Shown here: positions 48,603 through 60,976 of the stretch, piece after piece
Numbering within the stretch: the stretch's first letter is position 1
How the letters are laid out: each line of letters begins with the position of its first letter
Source: Sphagnum compactum
Lineage: Eukaryota > Bryophyta > Sphagnopsida > Sphagnales
Assembly (NCBI GenBank): GCA_965153455.1
Contig: OZ234495.1
Location: forward strand, 3,162,001-3,226,000
Direction: 5' to 3'
DNA length: 64,000 nt
The notes under the pieces: model-generated
Told to the model about the DNA's origin: nothing
Database searches by the model: none
What the model saw: the letters and a program-made list of their open reading frames with translations, nothing else
Program-made: the position numbers and the translations under genes

Positions 48603-50745
48603 TAGGATGCAAACTTAGAAGAATTTCAAGCAATGTCAAGAGATAACAACTATTGAAAGCATTTTTTATGCACCAATGTTCCTTGGAATAGATATGGCAA
48701 ATCAACTTGTTGATGCAAATGAACAAGTGCAAGTTTCAAGCACAACAAATGAACCTGTTGATGTAAATGAACAAGTGCAACAAATCAACATGTTACTACA
48801 AATGAACAAGTGTAATCAAATGTTGTCACAAAGGAACAACAACAAGCAAATGTTTTACAGTAAAAGAGCAAGTTGAATAATCACTTGTCATCTTCATTCC
48901 TCCTAAAGGTCAACACTAGTTTTATGCTTATGTTAATTTTTTACCCCATTCATTCTTTCAAATTGAGAAAGTGGGTGGGTTTTTTTATGGCCAATTTTTT
49001 TTATGGCAATACCCCAATGGCTAAGAATTTAACTTTAATAGTATTCACTAGTGTGCATGCAATACCCGCATTGCCTTTGTAATCATTGTGCAATACCCTC
49101 ATTTCTTTTAATAATAAATTTAAGAATAGTCACTAGTGAACATGCAATACCCTCATGGTTTAATCTCTAACTTGCATCGTCAAATGCCATACCCTCATCT
49201 TTTACAATATATTTAAACATTTTGAATTTTCCATTATTCTTCTTTGTTTTGCTGGTTCATGGGCAAATATGTCACATGGGGTTGCCAAGGAGGGCATGAC
49301 TTGGGAAAAAGATGGGCATAGGTTTATTTGCAAGGTTGAAGCTTGCAATGCATATTATTCTGCCTAATATTGCTTGTGAAACATTTGTGCCGAAAGCATG
49401 ATGTTTTCATGGAGTCAAGGTTCGAGCGCCCATCTACCCAACAAAAGGGGCCATGTCAATAAGACCATACATCAATGAATGCACAAGTCTTGAACAATCC
49501 TCTTTTTAAGTTTCAACAAAATGAACAAAAGGCAATTGTTTGAATAAAGGCTCGTGCCACACACAAATGGGATCAATTAGAAAATTATGCAGTACAAATA
49601 AAACTAACATCGAAGTCTACATTGGTAAAATTGGTTTCTTCCAAATTGCTTGCTCTTTTGGGCATTCCCACATGGGGTGTGGGGTCCAAGGTTCCCAATG
49701 TGATGACCAAGCTAGAAAAGGACAATGATCTTGTTGATTTAATTCAAGCTAACAAAGTCTCCTACACAAAGGGCTTAAGGATGCTTAGGATAGTCGAAAT
49801 GAACGATATTTTCAAGCAAAAAGGAACACAAGAAAGAGATCACTTAGTTGTTCATTATCATGAAACAAAGATGGTTCATGTTGGTAAATGGTGTCACATT
49901 CAATTTTCATTTGAAATTTTCATTATGCTTGAAACTTGTGTTGGTATGTTATACTCATTCATTTGTGTGCATGTTCACCTTAGGATTAGAAATGCCTCTA
50001 AGGAGTTCTTCATAGCAAATGCAATGAAAACAATTTTGGCAAACTAACACTTTTACACACAACAATATGGTCAACTTACACATAATGCAACAACTCATTA
50101 TCAGAATGCAAATGGATTATTCAATGATAGTTTAATGAAAGTGAAAATGATTAAAATATGAGGTGATAGGTAAACATAAATCATTCTTCATGATCTTCAT
50201 AATCATTTGACCAAGTTTCAATTTGGCATCCCATTTTTGGACTAATACATATTTTGTACCATGTGGTTTATGGCATCCATGAAGTTTCCATGCCACATTT
50301 TTCAAAGTCAATGTAGGTTCCACGGACATAACTTAGTGGCATTGGAAAAAAAATGTATGCAGGGTGAAAGCACAATAAAGTGTACAACTAAAAGTACTTG
50401 CCAATCTACTTGTCAAGTGAACAAAAAGTAGGACCAAAACCCATCACAAAATTACTATACATTCAACTTTTTTAGTTGAATGATAAATAACAAGATACTT
50501 CTTCATTATTATGCATTATTTTATTATTTTTCATTGTAAAAATAGGTTTCAAGTAGAAGTAGATTTTTCTAAATTCAAGTAGCTTTGAAAACTTACTTTT
50601 TACAATGTAACATTTGATCAAGTATGTGTCAAGTATATTCTACCAAAGAGAAAGTAGATTTTTCTTTTGGTGAGGCCCTTGAATATATAATGATTATTAT
50701 GCTATAGTTTCATGCATGTATATTTCATTAAATTTTCTAATGAAA

Positions 50746-50791
50746 AAGTAGGTTTGAACACCATATTAACTAGTCAATTTCAAACCTACTT
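50746..50791. repeat. Perfect 13-bp inverted repeat
   Basis: aagtaggtttgaa (50746-50758) and ttcaaacctactt (50779-50791), separated by 20 bases. It lies in a region where agtagrtttt words recur (50545-50670). Function unknown. Confidence 0.6.
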
Positions 50792-51119
50792 ATTCCTTAC
50801 TTTTATTATTCCAAATTTTTTGAAATTTTGTAATTGATTTACAATAAAACCAATTGAGGGCTTAATAATTTCAAAATGAAATTCAAGAAAAATTTGAATC
50901 TACTTTCTTGTGTTTTTGTGAAAAACTGCCTTTTTTTTAACTTGATATTTTTTTGACAAATTTTTCTATATAATTTACCATGCTTTCACCCTATAAGGAT
51001 ATATACTTGTAAATAGTTTAAATTTGCAAAGTTCCATATGTAGTGTATGTGCGTATTGCATTGAACAAAAAAATTGATTAGATGTATTGCTAGAAGATGA
51101 AGGTATTGCATACGCAATC

Positions 51120-51600
51120 CAAACATTTGTGCAAGTCTAATTAAACCCTAAAGAATTTTTTTGCAATAACCTCGTCATATTTCATAATGAACGTTCCAAA
51201 ATTATTTCCAATATACACATGTGAGTATTACATAAATCATATATTTTTAATTTATATGTACAAAACCCTCAACATGGTGCCAATCATAATTTACAAACCT
51301 CATATTTAAACCTAGTGAACCAATTAAGGTATTACATAAACCTAAAAGAGTGTGAAACATAATGTGCCAACCCTAACCCTAAACCTAATATGTTCACTAC
51401 AATATTGCATATACTTTAATTTTTTTTGGGGCCGATCAATATTGTCAGGACCAGTATTGAACACAATCCGCCAACCTTAACCCTAACGTTACCTAATTAG
51501 GGTATTGCATTATTATATACATATTTTTAAACATTACATTTAAGATAATGGGAAATTTGCCAACCCTAACCCGAAACATATTCCAACCATTAAGGTATTA
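51120..51600 (+). repeat. CCCTAA-containing degenerate repeats
   Basis: ccaaccctaaccctaaacctaat near 51372, ccaaccttaaccctaacg near 51471 and ccaaccctaacccgaaac near 51560 recur about 90-100 bases apart, each with gtattgcata or ggggcc nearby. This looks like a diverged ~100-bp repeat rather than true telomeric sequence. Confidence 0.5.
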
Positions 51601-51699
51601 TATTAGTTATAGACTTTTTTTGGGGCCATTGGCATGCAATACTTGTCACAGATGCCAACATCATGGAGTTCATTCATGTGAATGTTCATCCTTGACTTA

Positions 51700-51910
51700 T
51701 AGTGAACTTGTATTTAACTCATAGTTTAATTTCAGTTCACTCCTAATTAACTTTTAATTAAATTTTAATTCATTTTCAATCAACTTTTAATTCACTTTTA
51801 ATTACATCCTAGTTCACTTTTAATTAATTTTTAGTTCACTTCCAATTAATTTTCAATTCACTTTCAATTCACTTTTAGTTGAGTTTTAGTTCACTCTTAA
51901 TTCACACATG
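51700..51910 (+). repeat. Degenerate TTCACTTTTAATT array
   Basis: The ~12-13-base phrase ttca(c/t)ttt(t/c)aatt is reiterated about fifteen times. No coding potential. Confidence 0.8.
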
Positions 51911-54439
51911 GGTGGACATGAGCCACACATGGGTACACATGGGTCACATGTAAGTTGGAAATTAAAAATTTCCTTGAGCTATGTGCCTAATGGGTGTAAA
52001 TTGAAGTAGAATTCCTTGTTTCCTTCAATATGTTCAACACTAATTTTGGGTATGTATTCTTGTCACAACATTGTTTTGTTTTTATTTCCTTTTTGTTTCA
52101 TGTTGGATTCTTGTTTTACACATGTCATGTTTTTGTTTTTGTTTTTTTCGTTTCGTGATCTAGATTTGGAACTAAGTCTACACTTGTTCTTGTCTTGATT
52201 AAGGAAATCCTATAAACTTGGTGGTTTTTGTGCTTGTGACAATACCCTCAAACATTGGGAAACAATATCCACCACCCCTAAACTGAATATGAAGGCATTA
52301 TAATTGAATTAGATGTCTTTGCCATAATCATATGCAAAGCCACAATTAAGATAGTGCACATTGCCCATATTAAGGCATTGTCATTAGAGTATACCTTCAT
52401 TTATTTGAAGTTATTGCATACAAGGTTTAGAGTATGAGATCATAATTATGATTATCCTACTAGTATTGCATATTCCAAATAAAATTACATTAAGTTGTAG
52501 TACCCTAATGCAGGTATTACATGGGTAAATTTGATTTTTGATTATTTAATGGTCAAATTTGGGTATTGCCTTTGGAGACAATAATTTATTAGCATGATTT
52601 ATTAGGTGTATGCTTCCATTTTGACTCAATATCTAAAAGCATATTTTACATATCAACTTACTTAGAGCTTTCCCATTTGATGCACATAAGGATATTTGGA
52701 AGGTGCCCCTAATCTTTTTATGACATTAAATATGCAAGGCACACACCTACCTTAACGTTAATTAAATATAAAGCAAAAAATATGTAGGTAAGATTTGGAA
52801 TTCCTTTCATTTTGAAGGACATATGTATAGTAAGCTCAATTCATTTCTTCTCTTTTGAAGGAGATGGAAGTTAACCATCTACATCACAAGAGGTATGAAT
52901 AATATTTCCTCTTTGTCTCATTCAAGTTTTGAAATGAGAATATGATTTTATATTTTTTTCACCACAATTAACTAGTTAGAAAATTGGGGTTTATTTATTT
53001 GATTTTTTGGTTCACCTTTTGTGCAATTATATATTATTGTTTGTTTATTATGTAAGTGTTTATTTTTAGGAAATGACCCCTTTTAAAGTTGTTTATCAAT
53101 ATTAGGGTTTTTTTCCATTATTATTTTAAACTTATCATTATTTTCCAACTTGGAAATTTACATATGTTAAGGGTTTGGGTTCATACAATAACACCATTAA
53201 GGGGTCCATGGTTTTATGCAAATTAAGATATGTTTGTAACCACTAAAAAACTAGCAAACTTGATTGTAAATAATTAGGGTTTTAACCTTCATTTTCGATG
53301 TGATGTTTTTTTTTCCATGTGTAATTATTTGTTAGATGTGGTTCATAATTTTTTTTTGACTCATATACTCAATTTGGTGGCTTTTAAAGGCATAGTGAAA
53401 GTTGGATTTCTATTTGAGGATGGTAGATACAATGCATACCATACCAAGTAATGATAAACGTTATTTTTTCTTGTAGGGTTTAAGGGTTAATAATCAATAT
53501 TTTTTTTGAAATAAGTAGCAATTGTAAATGATTGTTTGGACATTCGATTATGCTAAATGGTGCATGGACACATACAATAAAATAAATGATGAATTGAGTG
53601 ATATGTGAATGTATTGTTATTTAGTAATAATGGGGAGATGAGGTTATGGGTTAATATACCAAAATTAAAATAATAATATTTCCATGAAATAGCTATGTTT
53701 ATTTTTGCATAACCACTTATTGTGGGATTATTATCATGGGGCGAATTCCATTGTCTCAATCCATTTAGGTCCAAAACTTGGAAAGGTCACATTTTTCCAA
53801 TATGTGTGGAAAAATGAGTTTAAGCATGGAGGTTAGAACAAGGTGGTCATTGAAATTGCATATATCCCCCATGCAAGGGTATTGAAATTTTTGGAGGGTG
53901 AACAAGGGGATATGAAAACCCCAATTGAATGGAACCCAAAAAAAAAATTGGCCTTACAAAAAAAAGTCGAAAATGCCAACAATCAAAAATCACCTTGGAC
54001 ATACTTAGTATAGTACAACAACTTATAATTTGGGTTTTTGACATTTTGAATGATATATCACATGTCCTTGTGTAAAATAGTGTAATTAAATTATGTTTTG
54101 TAAGTATCAATGTGGGTATGGGCCAAAAGACCATTGTGGAAAACTTAATCACACAAGGTCCATAGAACGTGGTTGTTGGGCCCACTTTTCAATCAAGCGG
54201 CTATACACACGGCCAAGGTTGTAAAGATCACCATTTATCATCAAACACAAGCCAGTGGAGAGCTCGCATGTGATGCACACGACCCTAAATGTAGTTCATG
54301 AATGTCTTTGTATGTTCCGTGTATGTCACAAAAGTTCAAGGACTACATATGGAACCAATTGGAGTTAAGGTACATGATGAAACAAATATATGACAAACAT
54401 AAAGCAATTTGGTGGGCTCGAATCAATGCGAAGGAACCC

Positions 54440-55320
54440 ATGATCAGGGATGATTTCATCATGTTATAGGACATTGCCTATTTGGGCTAAAAGCACAAGA
54501 GAAGTAGTTGGCAACTAGGTAGCTTGCCTTCATAGGAACTTGACAATTTCTATTCAATTGTGGGTATGTGTTGACCCAGATGATGTATTTTATTTCCAAG
54601 ACACAAGTGAGGTGAATGGGATTTAAGTTTTTTTTAACATTTGGACCCAAACACCTACACAATTCAAGGCCATGCTTTAATTAGGTCATAATAAGGCTAA
54701 TTTCTATGGATGCCACATTTGGCACCAATGATGTGAAGTACCATCTTTTCACATTGATGGCATTCGACCTTCATTACACTGGGTGTTGGTTGCTTGGGTC
54801 ATCACCAACCGAAAATTTTGGAATATCTGGTGGAATGGTTGATTCCAATATGGGCAAAACTTGTAGCAAAGAAGTTGGAATGGAAACCATCATGTTTCAT
54901 TGTGGATGATGTCCCACAAGAGCATTGGGCATTACGATGGGTTTTACTTTGTCTTGTATATTTTCATAGTTTACACATGTTTGCATTGGGTTAGGAATGG
55001 ATACCACTATGTTTCATAATTGTTTTTTGAAAAATAGATATCTATGTGCAATCTAGGATTGTGTGGAGTCAAGATCATGTCCCAATTTTCCTTTGTGCTT
55101 GGCATGTGTTGAAAGCATGGGGGCTATGGTCTATGGAAAAAAAAAAGATATAATCCAGGTGAAATGTGCAATACTTTACTATTTACACATGGTGATCTTC
55201 ATGTCCATCAACCCTAATGGAAAATGATTGAATCTTTCAAAACATGCAAGAAGGAGAAGGGGGTGGACACCTTTGATAACCTTAAGCCTAATGAAGCATG
55301 GATTAGATGTTTTTGGTCTT
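54440..55320 (+). mobile_element. MULE transposase relic (frameshifted)
   Basis: Reading across frames gives, in the order expected for a Mutator-like transposase: DPDDVFYFQDTSEV (about 54568), a GIQTP-like stretch, MDATFGTNDVKYHLFTLMAFD (54706), LVEWLIPIWAKL, EWKPSCFIVDDVPQE (about 54868) and PIFLCAWHVLKAWG (about 55085). The catalytic-core aspartates and the C-H motif region are still visible. At least three frame changes and several stops separate these pieces. It is a dead copy; the element ends were not found. Confidence 0.8.
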
Positions 55321-55739
55321 ACTATTCCCAACTTGGTAAGTAATTACCCCACCTTAAACCATTTGCCACAATCCATGGTTTGTGAATGTAGTATGAATTA
55401 TTCTATAGATTTTAAACCTATAAAAACTATTTCATGGCCCTCATATGTAATTTGCATGTCCATGTAAACTTGTGTATGGTGGGATTTCGTCGAATGCCAC
55501 ACTCAAATCAAGATACTCAAGCTAGCATAAAATTTTACCATGGGGCTTTGAAACAATGGTTTCTTTAAAAAACAAAAGGTCTTAGGGGGCATCAATTGGT
55601 TGGTGTGGAGTCTAACTATGATTGTGGCACAATACTATATAGTTCAAGCGACCATATCAATTCTTCAAAAATAAACACATATTTCATATATCAAATGTTA
55701 TCAAACCAAATTTCCATGGCGTGGAAAAATATGACATAT

Positions 55740-57900
55740 CTTTAGAATTTCACATGAATCCAAAAACAAATAATAATCAATTTTCAACTCCTTCATTGCA
55801 TTACTGAAAGATGAAATTCGTCCATATTCTATTTTTTCAAACATAGTTCACTCATTAAATGAAGAACAATGTGTCTTTTTTTACGACATTTTGTATAAAA
55901 AATGAATGAATCCAAATGAACCCTTATCCGTATTTTTGACTAAATGTGTAGGAATAGGAAAAACATTTACTTTAATGGTGATTATTCTTTTTCAATTTTA
56001 CCTCAAACAAAATAAGGATTTTGATCCATCAAAACAAACAATTAAAAAAATGGCATGCATAGGAAAAATTGCATAATATCAATGGAACAATTCTACATTT
56101 GAGATTATTAATTCCATTACACAAATCAATCAATGATTTTAAACCACTAAGTGATGAAAGACATGATGTTTTAGCAAAACAATATACATAATTAAAATTG
56201 TTAATGTTGGATGAAATATTGATTGATAATTAAATGTTTTCATTCATCGATAAAAGACTACAAATAATTAAACATATACACAATAATGCTTTTGGAATTT
56301 TAGATGTTTGGATAATTGGTGATTTCCATCAAATGCCACAAGTTCGTGATTCATCCAAGTATTTCAACCAATAGATTCTTTGGGTATTACTTTTTGGAAA
56401 AACAAAAGAAAATATTATGAATTATGTTGTGTTATGCGACAACAAGATACACAATTCATAGAAATCCTTAATAATTTAGAAAAGTTCATCAAACACAAGT
56501 TATTGATATAATTAACAAATTATGCCTAAGATTTTTGTGCCATCTATCCCCAAAATTTCCTCATCTCCATCATTCAAATAAAGCAACTTGAGAACATAAT
56601 AAAAAAAATTTGACCAAACAATAAGTCCAATTTATTACTTCCGAACAAAATATATTATACATGACATGTGTCCACCTAATTTCACATTATCTAATATAGA
56701 TCCATTGAAAATTGATGGATTACATAATGAACTCCATTTGAAACAAAATATGTTAATTGAATTATGTGCATGTAATTATTGCACCAATGATGGGCTTGCT
56801 AATGGTGATGAAGGATTTTTTAAAACTGCAATAGAATCAAGTTTAACATTTGAAATTGAGTTGAATTTTCAAACCCATAAATTGAACAACACCCATGAAT
56901 AATCACAAGATTCCATATGAAAATATCCCACCATTCAAAGTAATTGGATACTTATCATAACAAAGGTACAAGAAATATAAGTTGGTCATAATTCTAATAA
57001 TTTATTCAAACGTATACAATTTCCTATTCAACTAACAGCAACATGAATAACACATTGTGTTCAAGGCTTATCAATGAACAACTTAGTATTTGATCCTCAT
57101 GGTGTATTTCAACATGATTTAATGTATACAACTCTTTTATTTGCTTAATCCATTACAACAACAAAATATGGATTTTGTTGTACTCAATGTGATGGTAAAA
57201 GAAGAAACAAATGCAAAATATAAACTATTTTTATTGATCTTGAAAATCTTTCAAATTTTTTATTTAATTGTTTAATCTCTAAACACTCGATATCTCAATC
57301 AACATTACCATGATATAATTGCCAACCTTAATTTACAACTATCACATATATTATGCTTTAATGAAACACAAATAAAAAGTATAGAAGCTAAATGTATTAT
57401 GGCACTAGCAAATCACAAGTTTTTTGTTTTTTCATGCTATGATGGACATGACACTATTATGCTTTATGATGCAAATTACACATTAAATGTACACATGAAA
57501 CACATTAAAAAAATGTATTGAAATTATTATCGCAACCTTCAAGATTAACCCAAGAAAAGAAATTCATGTTGTTGCTATTTATAAGCCCCCCACAACATAT
57601 ATTCAAAGTTTCCTTCAACTACTATAAGACATTTATGTAAAAGCCCATCATTGCCCACAATATTCATAGCTGATTTTAATGTGGACATGTTGCAAAACAC
57701 AACATCATCAAAACAATTAACAAATTATATGCATCAATGTAAATTTTCTTTGACCTTTCAAGAAAACACAACTATTCACAATCCACAATTAGACCGTATA
57801 TGGAATAATGCCATTTTCAGAACATGTCAATTAGGAAATACATAAGCTTATTGGACCATAAACCAATATATATTTTGTATTCAAATTATTAAATCATGTA
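55740..57900 (+). mobile_element. Helitron2/Helentron-like relic: PIF1 helicase plus endonuclease
   Basis: A PIF1-family helicase can be followed across stops and frame shifts: a linker before the ATPase domain (near 55760), CVGIGKTFTLMV (Walker A, first glycines altered, about 55950), LLMLDEI (Walker B, about 56200), DVWIIGDFHQMPQVRDS (about 56310), and a late segment with QGLSMNNLVFDPHGVFQHDLMY (about 57065). It is followed by an endonuclease/exonuclease/phosphatase domain: LCFNETQIKS (about 57355), IFIADFNVDML (57655), LTFQENTTIHNPQLDRIW and YWTINQYIFC. Helicase followed by such an endonuclease is the known layout of Helitron2/Helentron elements. No Rep domain was recognised upstream. Heavily mutated. 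Confidence 0.75.
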
Positions 57901-60850
57901 TCTCACTTTTGTTTCCCTAACAAAAAAAAAAGACATAAAATGTTAGAAATCCATAACTTTGTTTCTTTTAATATATGGGTAGGAAATGAAACCAAATAAG
58001 CATCAATCACATCAACAATTGATTTTCTTTTTGCATATAAAATCTTATATATGGTAAGGCCATTGTGTGAAACACACCTTGTTTAAATGAATTTTAGAAC
58101 AAAAGGAGGTTCATCTCCTAAGTTAGGGTATACAAACAAAAAGAGAAAAAAAATGAAAGCTTGAACTACATTAATATGTAGACCAGATAATGTTCCAAAC
58201 TTTGATATTATTATTCACTAAAACGTTTTTGGAGCTCTTTAAAAGGGGAAAAAAACATGTTTCAAAGGACATTGCAAATGATAGAAAACTCAAATATGAC
58301 TACATGCTTATAATGATGTAATCATTCAAATGAATCATAAAACAATAATAACTCGTCTTTCCTATAATCAAGATCATTAATAATCAATCAAATTACTCCT
58401 AATAGCTCTTATAAAGTTTTTTTCAAATATTTCACAAGCTTCAACCTCAATCAAGATTTTGATGGAAAATGATTCACATCTAATTTGAGTAGACAAACAT
58501 AAAGAAAAACACATAACTCCTCTAAAAGGTAAGAAAAAAGAGATTTAAAAGGGGGAGGTGGGGAAGCAATAATAAGCAAGCTTATGAAGCTCAAGTGCCT
58601 CACATCTAGGGAGACAATTTGACCATTAGTAGACACATGTGATAGAACTTGAAAAGGAAAGGCAAGTTGTGAATGCACCTGTATAATGCCACCAAACAAG
58701 GAATTAGATTCGTGGCATGTGCAAGCAATTTTGATTCAAAGTTTCCAAAATTCATAGTTGTGACAATGTTCAGCAATGTTGCAATTCAATTCTTCATGAA
58801 TCATTACTCCCTAATGTGTGGAGCATATTTCTCCAAATCCAACCACAAGGTCTCATAACACATTCAATTGCCAAACTTGAAAGAAAAGTTCATACATTGT
58901 CTAAAAATTTGATTATGAGATCTTGGTCATTGTTGAGCAGTTATATATTCTTGTGGCCCAAACACTCGCAGTGATCTATGATCAGTACGAGGATGTGATT
59001 GATAACTATCTGAAAATAGCTTGCTGATGAGGTCCATAAACCTCCAGTTTCGAGCGAGAAGGAGATGAGGTAATCAGGTGGAATGCTGTATAGCGATTTT
59101 GGGATCTTTTGAGTGCTGCTACGAGGAAGCTTTACCTGAAGAAACGCAACACTTTGTTTCTACAAGCTTTTCTAGAAGTATTGTTATCTTGTCCATTTTT
59201 TCAGCGCCTTCTATTTCCATGTTCAAATTGGTGATGCGCAGTTTAGCAACAAATTTAGAGAAGATCTCAGACACAATCATCAAAAAGGGAAGAATGTTTT
59301 GCGCTAGTTGAAACTGGGCTTTTTGTGCAAAAGGGTATGTAGTGACAACTGAACTGTTAAAGCAATGTCCAATGATCATTATTCCAGTGAAGTAATTTAG
59401 GTATGCATGATTTACAAGCATGGAATGGCTTCTCTTGTACCAACAACAATAGGCATGTTGCAAAGACTTTGTTCATGTTGCAATTTTGATGATTTTTCAC
59501 CCAAAAAACCTCTAATAGTTTGTGCCTAGTTATTTGAGAGTGGGAGGGATCTTGCACCTAGAAGTAGGTGTAAGATCCTTCTCATTCATAAAGGTCTAGG
59601 TGTAAGATTGTTCCCCTTTTAGGAGGGATGTTAATGGATATAAGGTGCCATCCAAATACACTAAGCAATTTCTTCAAATGTTTTACACTTACATTTAAGC
59701 CTTTTGTGATCCAATTTATTTGTGTAAATCTTGTGACCGTGCAACATTTGAAACACCATCATGCCAAATTGAAAGATCTAGGAACCCCATGGAAAACTCG
59801 TGTGCCCACCAAAACCCATCACAAGGGGAAAACACAAAAGTAAAAAGGCAAATGAACTTAATGGAGCTGATTTATGCTAATTGGTGACTAATATTTATCT
59901 TTATGTTCTATGGAGGCCATTTTTGTGAAAAGAGAAAAAATAGTGAAAATGAATAAATTCATCCTATTTCCCATTAAGGAAGGTAAGTTTGTTTGTTTTG
60001 TCATGTTGAGATCTCCCGAACCACCATGTTGTTGGTCCAGTTGGGAAGCCTTCCATGAATATGGGTGCATCGAGATGGTTTCATAATGTTAAAACCTACA
60101 ATGCGATCAAAATTTTGAAGAAATTGTGGTGCACTCTCCATACGACTGGAAAGCCCTCAATGAGTACACATGCACCAAGGCACTTTCATAATTTTTAGAC
60201 CTATGGCGTGTGAATGATTGAATTTTTGAGTAATTTTTGTCATTAAAAAGTCAGTAAAAAATTTTAAACAACATTTTAGGGAAAGTGGATTTAAAAAAAT
60301 TGGGAAAGTGATTTTGAAGTTGGAATTTTTTTTAAAAATGCACATGGTAGGGTTAATCTAGAATTCAAAATCATATATTATAAAACTACATTGAAATGGA
60401 GTATTTTTATTTTTTTAATTTTTTTCTTGACGAAGAAAAATGAGAAAATTTTGGAAAACTATGTTTTGTTAGTGAAATTTTCAACTATTTTGCTAAAATT
60501 TTGGAAAAAATAACCTGAGGAAAAAAAGAAAAAAAACCATGACTACGTGTGCTCGACTGCACAAGCCACGCTAATATGAACTTAATGATGCTGAACTACG
60601 TTATAGTGGGTTCATAAAGCCTCTCTTAATTTCCAATGAGGTGCAAATTTGTGGGAAAGAGTAAGAAAAGCAGAACTAATGAACGAATAAATCACACCAT
60701 TATTATTATTATTATTATTATTCATCATAAGACGTAGAAATGCGCGGGTATAGGCACAGGGTTTTGCTGCGGTGAAGAACTTGCGCAGAGCTCGCGTTGT
60801 GTTCTGTCGCTGTTGTTCTCCTTCTCTCGTGCTTTAGGGAAGCAGGCTGA
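57901..60850. other. No supported gene
   Basis: AT-rich filler. Around 58930-59030 a plus-strand stretch (VAQTLAVIYDQYEDVIDNYL) looks protein-like but stands alone. A minus-strand frame at 59119-59463 has an amphipathic C-terminal part; neither could be assigned. A (TTA)n run lies at about 60699-60722. Confidence 0.4.
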
Positions 60851-60852
60851 CT

Positions 60853-60892
60853 GGGAGAGAGAGAGAGGGAGAGAGAGAGAGAGAGAGAGAGA
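60853..60892 (+). promoter_or_regulatory. GA-repeat in the WD-repeat gene leader
   Basis: A nearly pure (GA)n tract 85-125 bases upstream of the WD-repeat ATG. GA repeats at this position are common in plant 5' leaders and are bound by BBR/BPC factors; binding here is inferred. Confidence 0.5.
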
Positions 60893-60976
60893 ACAGGCAC
60901 CGACCGGCCCGGACTGTTTCTTGGGCTTTTGTTGTCTTTTCCGCTGGATCTGCTGCTGCGTGGCGGTGACGGAGGG

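Larger units (their letters stand above)
48603..54430. other. No supported host gene; decayed transposon DNA
   Basis: AT-rich with scattered repeats: four (c)ataccctcat words at 49060-49200, a CCCTAA-rich segment at 51120-51600 and a ttcacttttaatt array at 51700-51910. Translation near 49300-50047 on the plus strand gives HRFICKVEACNAYY-like and LGIPTWGVGS-like strings and a final 141-codon frame (49622-50047). It resembles a wrecked transposon-encoded protein, but I cannot name the family. Confidence 0.4.

Noticed and set aside
51360-51600. Interstitial telomere from CCCTAA words
   Set aside because: Only two to three adjacent motifs occur per cluster, embedded in a ~100-base dispersed repeat, not a continuous telomeric array.
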